A DNA stretch of 56,000 nt. Origin: Symbiodinium natans. Taxonomy: Eukaryota; Sar; Dinophyceae; Suessiales; Symbiodiniaceae. The stretch is from assembly GCA_905221605.1 (NCBI GenBank), contig CAJNDS010002541.1, forward strand, positions 115,001-171,000, in the 5' to 3' direction. The notes under the pieces were generated by a model. The model searched no databases, was not told the DNA's origin, and saw only the letters and a list, made by a program, of their open reading frames with translations. The position numbers were made by a program, and so were the translations under genes. Positions 51,523 through 56,000 of the stretch are shown here, one piece after another. The number at the start of each line of letters is the position of its first letter. Within the stretch, counting starts at the first letter, position 1.

Positions 51523-51905
51523 GGGCCGCAAGCCTTCGAACCCCCGCCTCCGTTGATGATGGCGCTCCCAATGAAGCCGGAAGCTACCGTGGAGAGCTTG
51601 CGGCCCCTGCAGCCGGCTCAGCCGTCGCCGTCGGTGCCGCCGGTGCCAACTTCCAGTCCTCCAAGGCAGGTCGTGAAATGGCGGCGCAAGGGGGAAGGCT
51701 GTTGAGTTGCAACTCTCTTTTGCTCTAGGCTTCTAAGGTTAGTTTGGGTTTTTTTGTGAAATTTTCGTTGGTGAGCTTGCGGTTCCCCAGTTTCCGCTTC
51801 AGGGGCCGGGCCAAGCGGGGCGACTCGTCCAAGGGAACTGCAACGAGCCGGCTGCCCAACGAGGGCGTCAACAACACGTACTCGCCGCATGCCTGCACAA
51901 CTTGC
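51523..51905 (+). CDS. Pro-rich coding-like exons, perhaps 5' part of the channel gene
   Basis: 51523-~51668 follows GGCCGCAG and reads GPQAFEPPPPLMMALPMKPE, then a Pro/Ser/Gln-rich stretch with a GT donor after CCAAGGCAG; unspliced, it would stop at 51703-51705. 51803-~51905 follows CGCTTCAG and reads RAKRGDSSKGTATSRLPNEG. Both would suit a disordered cytoplasmic N-terminus, but a link to the channel is not shown. Confidence 0.3.
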
Positions 51906-51944
51906 TGCACAGCTGTTGAGTGAAAACTCCATACGTCGTGTGGC

Positions 51945-51986
51945 TCATCGGCTCATCGGCTCATCGGCTCATCGGCTCATCGGCTC
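51945..51986. repeat. 8-bp tandem repeat (CTCATCGG, 5 copies)
   Basis: Perfect head-to-tail copies. Confidence 0.9.
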
Positions 51987-52553
51987 TCTGTCTCTGCAGA
52001 GATCTGTAGCCACACGTGCTGCACGAGTATCACGAGTGGAAGTAAGTCGAGATGCGTGAGTAGTCCAAGGATCAATGGGATCACCTCGCAGCCGATCCAA
52101 GTCTTCCGCAACTCTTTGGTGGACTTCATTCGGTCCGCTCTCCGCACTTGAAGAGAGCTTGAAGATAGCTTGAATCGCTTGCATCGCTTGCATCGCATTG
52201 AGTTGTCGTGGGAGGCTCAGAGATGTTAAGATGTCCAACTGCAGGTCCAACTACTCCTCGATTGAGCGGCAAGAGACCTGTTGCAGTCGAACAATTGCCA
52301 GCATCCAAGGGTCGTGGGGTCATGAGAGGATTGCGAGGTCGAGTCTAGCTAACTTCCTCGTTGAGTGTTGAAGAGGTCTGTTGCGCTGAGGCCTCCTTCG
52401 TCATGTTCTGCGCCTGGCTTCTTGACCTGAAGGAGCCTGAGCGAACCGGGCCGCGGACTCGGTCGCTCAAGCGATCAACAAGAGCGCCGGTGTGGGCCAG
52501 TGCAGCTTGGTCGCGACCACCCTGCAAATGGAATGCTCAAAAACCTGGCTCAG

Positions 52554-55500
52554 GCGCCTTGCGCGGGCCGTCGACAGTACCGCCTTTGCCTTCCTCTCCA
52601 CGGTAGTGATCCTTGCCAATGCCGTGCCCCGTTTACGATCTCGGCAGGCAAAGTTTTCTAACAAGGAAGCTCACATGACATTGCAGCCGGCACCGCCAGA
52701 ATACATCATACGCATGTGCTTGCACATGCACTCGGGAAGCCACAAGGTCACGGAACAACAACGAAATCAGGAACTGTGACAACTTAAGATTGCAGTGAAC
52801 CTGGGACAGTAGCAACACGTAGGTCAAGTAGCACCAAATATGATTCACAGCTATCCCAGCATCAAAGACAAATTGTGAACGGAGGTACGTACCAACACTC
52901 TCCGTGTTGTGAGGCATCCCCGTGCCGAAACATCGGTCACGAAGAAGAACGTTGTAGTTTATTGTCGTGTTGTGGATGCGTCCACACACACACACACACG
53001 CACGCCGGTACCCCTTGGAACAGTGCGTGTTTCTTCCTTTCCCTAAGGCATTGCAGCAGTGCCTGTGGATGATGTAGCAACTCCGCCCCTTCCTGTCTGT
53101 TGCAGAATCCGAACCTCTTAAATTGGGTTCATTGCCCACTAGGAGGCGTTGCTATGGGTTTCTTGCGATCACATGATGGGGCTAGTAGCGGCTAGCACAT
53201 TGGGCCATGTGCGGTCATGCTCGTCTTGAGACCGAGGTCTTCATATTGTATGCCACAGACTACGAGATGCAGCATCTCAGTAATCCCACGAATGCACAGA
53301 TCCGGCCGGTGTCTCGGATTGGCCATCTGCATCTCTAGCTGCTGATCGAGTACAAAGTGTGAAGTCGCGGAGATTCTGCACATGTTTGCACAACCTAGTT
53401 CTCACAAGTGCAAAAGCACTGCCGATAGGTCTGTCGACCTGAGCCTCGCTGGCTTTTACGTGCCTTGAATCGAATGCCTGGAGTATCCTGAAGTATTCAG
53501 CTTTTTTCCATGCCCGAAACAGCTGTCAGTACCGAGTCACGTTTTAAACAAGAGGGTCTTTTGAGTCAGCTCTCCTTTTTCTTATGGAGGTTGTAGAAGT
53601 GCTTTTGAAGCTCATCGTGCACAAATTATTCTTCTTCTGGAACAGTGAGTGGCCCGGGCCCCAGCTGCTGCAACTTCAGAAAGGCACAGCGCAATCTGAA
53701 GATGCGCAGGGCAGCGTCACCAAAGAGACATCAACAAACAGAGCTGCCAACACTCTCCAAAGCGGCATGTATAACCGTGGTACAACCATGCTTTCATTGG
53801 TTTGGTCGACATCTGTCCGTTCGCAAGATACTTAATTCAGTATAGCGGCATCGTTTACCCTTGCGGCGAGCAAGCAGACGGGTAAGTGAATCTCATAGCC
53901 GGCATGTTCAAGGCTCTGAAATCAGAGTGCGGCATGCCAGGAGATGGAATATCTTTGACTTCTCTCTGGTGTTGTCGCGACCTGAGTTGCCAGAAACAGG
54001 ATTGCATCTCACCGAGTAAGCGTTGAGGTTTGCCATCGTGGAGAACGTCCTGGCATACGATTGGATGCATGGCACAAAGGCCAGATGTCATACACCAAGG
54101 ATAGTAAGAGAGCATGGGAGAAGTAGGACTAGGGGTAGGATGAATGGAGTTGAGGGTCTTGAAAGGCTGCACGTGCACAATGAACTGAATTGTGGCTCAA
54201 GTGCGGGCGAATATGTTGCTGGTGGTGGTGGTGGTGGTGTTGTTGGATGCCCCGACTTGGGGCCATCTCCAAAAAGAACGAAGAATCAACGAAGACCGAT
54301 GAACAGCGCAGCGAAGGCTAAAATGTTTCTTTGACGAGCGACATCGAGAGACGTAGAGAATTGTAGCTCGCAATGCGTTTGCAAGCAGAGACATCGCCAC
54401 TCCGCAGGACACCGGCGTGAACCTTGGCTTCTTGAGGCCGGGGAGGGCCGTTAGGCAATAGTGGCACCCCGATAGTCGAGACGCGGCGGCAGAATCTTGC
54501 TAGAACTGCCAGCATGCAAAGAATCCTGAAAGCTGCAAAGAGTTTGCAGACACTTCTCTCATGAATGTGAGAGGCTGTTCCGGCTCTGCAAGATCGTCAA
54601 GATTCTGCGCATCTTCCGCACGCTGAAGTTCTTCAGCGAGCTGCGGCTAATGCTGGATTGTGGCCTGCATTGCAGATGGGATTTCACTCCAAGAGTCCTC
54701 ATGGTAAGGACTTCTGTTTCGCAGGCTTGTAGAGTCAAAGTGCCCCAAGACATACCTGCTAGCTCCGGTCGTAACATACCAGATCTCGAGGATTTCCCCC
54801 GAAACAAGCTGCTGCCCCCCTCTCCCCGACTCTCCCCCCCCCCCTACAGCTGCAATCAACCGCACATCTCCAAGGCATGATCGGCTCGCTGTTGAATGCC
54901 AGGGGCCTAAAGCTGCTTCCTACTTCGCACGCCATGGTTGCTAGAGGGCTCATGCTTCTTCTTTTGTTCTTTGCGTTACGTCTTCCATGGATGTCCTGTG
55001 ATGTTAGTGCTTTGAGTTTTGCTTTGAGTTTGTTTAAGGATCTCGGTTTGCCTGGCACGCAGAGTCTGCCGATAGTTGCCAATGGTTTTCTGGATCTTTC
55101 CCTCTGAGGTGATTTGGTGCGTCGTCATGATGGCCCCTTCGTCTCCGAGTCTGAGAACCGCTTGAAGCTGTCTTGAGAATTGTTGAAGGGGGTTTGGGGC
55201 GTCCGCTTCACGCAACGGCAGGATGTCATATGCAAGAAGTTGCAAGAATCAGAGGACCGCATCCTAAGTCTATGACTATGTAACGCTGGGCCCAGGTCTT
55301 CGTGATGTATGTCTTCGCTCTCTTTGTCCAGCAGCTTCTGGCTTCCTTCCTAGTGGAGGACGGGGGCCGCGACAGCACCTCCGCAAAATGAGGGGCTCAA
55401 AGATCATATATTTCAGTTCAGCTCAGGGATCCAAATGCGTCAAATGGATCACTTGCGGTTCAAAGCTGGCGATGGCATCACCGCACAGCCGTTTAGAAGT

Positions 55501-56000
55501 TCTCTTAAGGTCCAGAGGCTGTGGCCGAGATCAGCTCCTTCTTCGGCTCAGTGCTGGCCTCAGCCCTCCCCAAGGAAAAGGATTGAATTCGCTGTTGCAC
55601 GCAGATGCAAAATTTGAGTGAGCTGTCGCACTGTCCCCTTCAGCCCGAGGTGGGCATGACCTTGATCACACTCTTCCAAGCGTCCACCTCCGGCGTGGAC
55701 TGGAAGGAGCCCCACTCCCGCCACACCAAGCAACGATACGAAGGGTCCAACAAGTAGCTCATCAAATGCAAGCATCCAAAGACTTGCAGGCCCCTTTGCC
55801 TTTGCATTGTCGACGTGAGTTGTCGTCATTTGGGGTTTGTGGGGGAGTTTTATCGAGGGTTGCAGCATGTTTCTGGATTCGGCCTTTTCTTTTTGGAGGC
55901 TTCGGGCTGTTGAGACCGAAGGAGCCCTACGACGCGCTCTGGGTATCCGGGTCCGACAGCCCAGATCCAGCGCGAGAGTAGTCCTTTTTGATATTTTTAT
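52554..56000 (+). CDS. Voltage-gated cation channel, multi-exon, 3' end outside window
   Basis: Ordered exons match a voltage-gated ion channel repeat: S1 52554-~52626 STAFAFLSTVVILANAV; S2 53566-53639 LLFLMEVVEVLLKLIVHKLF; S3 53941-~53985 RWNIFDFSLVLS; S4 54574-~54655 FRLCKIVKILRIFRTLKFF, with six basic residues at every third position; S5 55296-~55376 VFVMYVFALFVQQLLASFL; pre-pore 55530-55574 ISSFFGSVLASALPK; pore 55650-55706 VGMTLITLFQASTSGVDWK; then 55922-55942 EPYDALW. Phase matches at S2-S3 and in the pore exons. Several introns start with GA and carry the same bases at both ends. The pore (TLFQAsTsGvdW) resembles Ca/Na-type protist channels rather than K channels, which have GYG. It sits in a membrane. 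One repeat is visible; S6 and any further repeats lie beyond 56000. Confidence 0.8.

Noticed and set aside
1-56000. tRNA, rRNA, CRISPR and dinoflagellate spliced-leader genes
   Set aside because: Looked for by eye and not found. A systematic tRNA or covariance-model scan was not possible, so small RNA genes may have been missed.

Overview
The window looks like dinoflagellate nuclear DNA, most likely from a Symbiodiniaceae (coral-symbiont type) genome. The reasons are: genes cut into many exons of about 20-100 bases; introns that begin with GC or GA as often as GT and usually sit in an AG|G...AG|G context; every recognisable host gene on the + strand; degenerate CCCTAAA-type repeats inside the sequence; very many microsatellites and short tandem repeats; and a large Ty1/copia retrotransposon. 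No tools were available. Host gene models were built by joining short conserved blocks by eye, so exon edges are approximate unless reading phase fixes them.

Layout. 1-161: C-terminal end of a Gly/Asn-rich protein. 1651-2360: a possible secreted-protein gene. 6461-22742: a serine/threonine protein kinase gene whose exons, in order, encode the Gly loop, AVK lysine, alpha-C region, hinge, catalytic loop, DFG, activation loop, APE, DMWSLGV and probably subdomain XI. An intact 9.4-kb LTR retrotransposon (9723-19158) lies antisense inside the intron between the DFG and activation-loop exons. 26736-29591: a hypothetical multi-exon gene. 29833-33000: an unusual block of palindromes, first an array of ~250-bp hairpin units, then an AT-rich giant inverted repeat whose centre is a poly-G/(TA)n/poly-C hairpin. 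34336-35560: exons of one or two unknown genes. 38360-39715: an AT-rich island with a frameshifted bacterial YraN/UPF0102 gene and a bacterial-type beta-helix fragment. 44018-48580: a 13-exon PP2C phosphatase gene. 49816-51905: unknown exons. 52554-56000: a voltage-gated cation channel gene (S1, S2, S3, S4, S5 and pore exons) running off the right edge.

The most interesting object is the retrotransposon. Its two 314-bp LTRs look identical and are flanked by a 5-bp target duplication (AGACC). One uninterrupted 2,662-codon frame encodes Gag (with a CCCH and a CCHC zinc finger), an aspartic protease, a cytosine-5 DNA methyltransferase-like domain, an integrase split by an acidic insertion, a 2-oxoglutarate/Fe(II) dioxygenase-like domain resembling TET/JBP, reverse transcriptase and RNase H. 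A +1 shift then leads into a 3' frame with a membrane segment and a possible zinc motif. The primer-binding site matches the anticodon arm of tRNA-Met rather than a tRNA 3' end, and it contains an in-frame AUG of the polyprotein. One mobile element thus carries both a DNA-methylating-type and a DNA-oxidising-type domain, in a lineage whose nuclear DNA is known to contain 5-methylcytosine and 5-hydroxymethyluracil.
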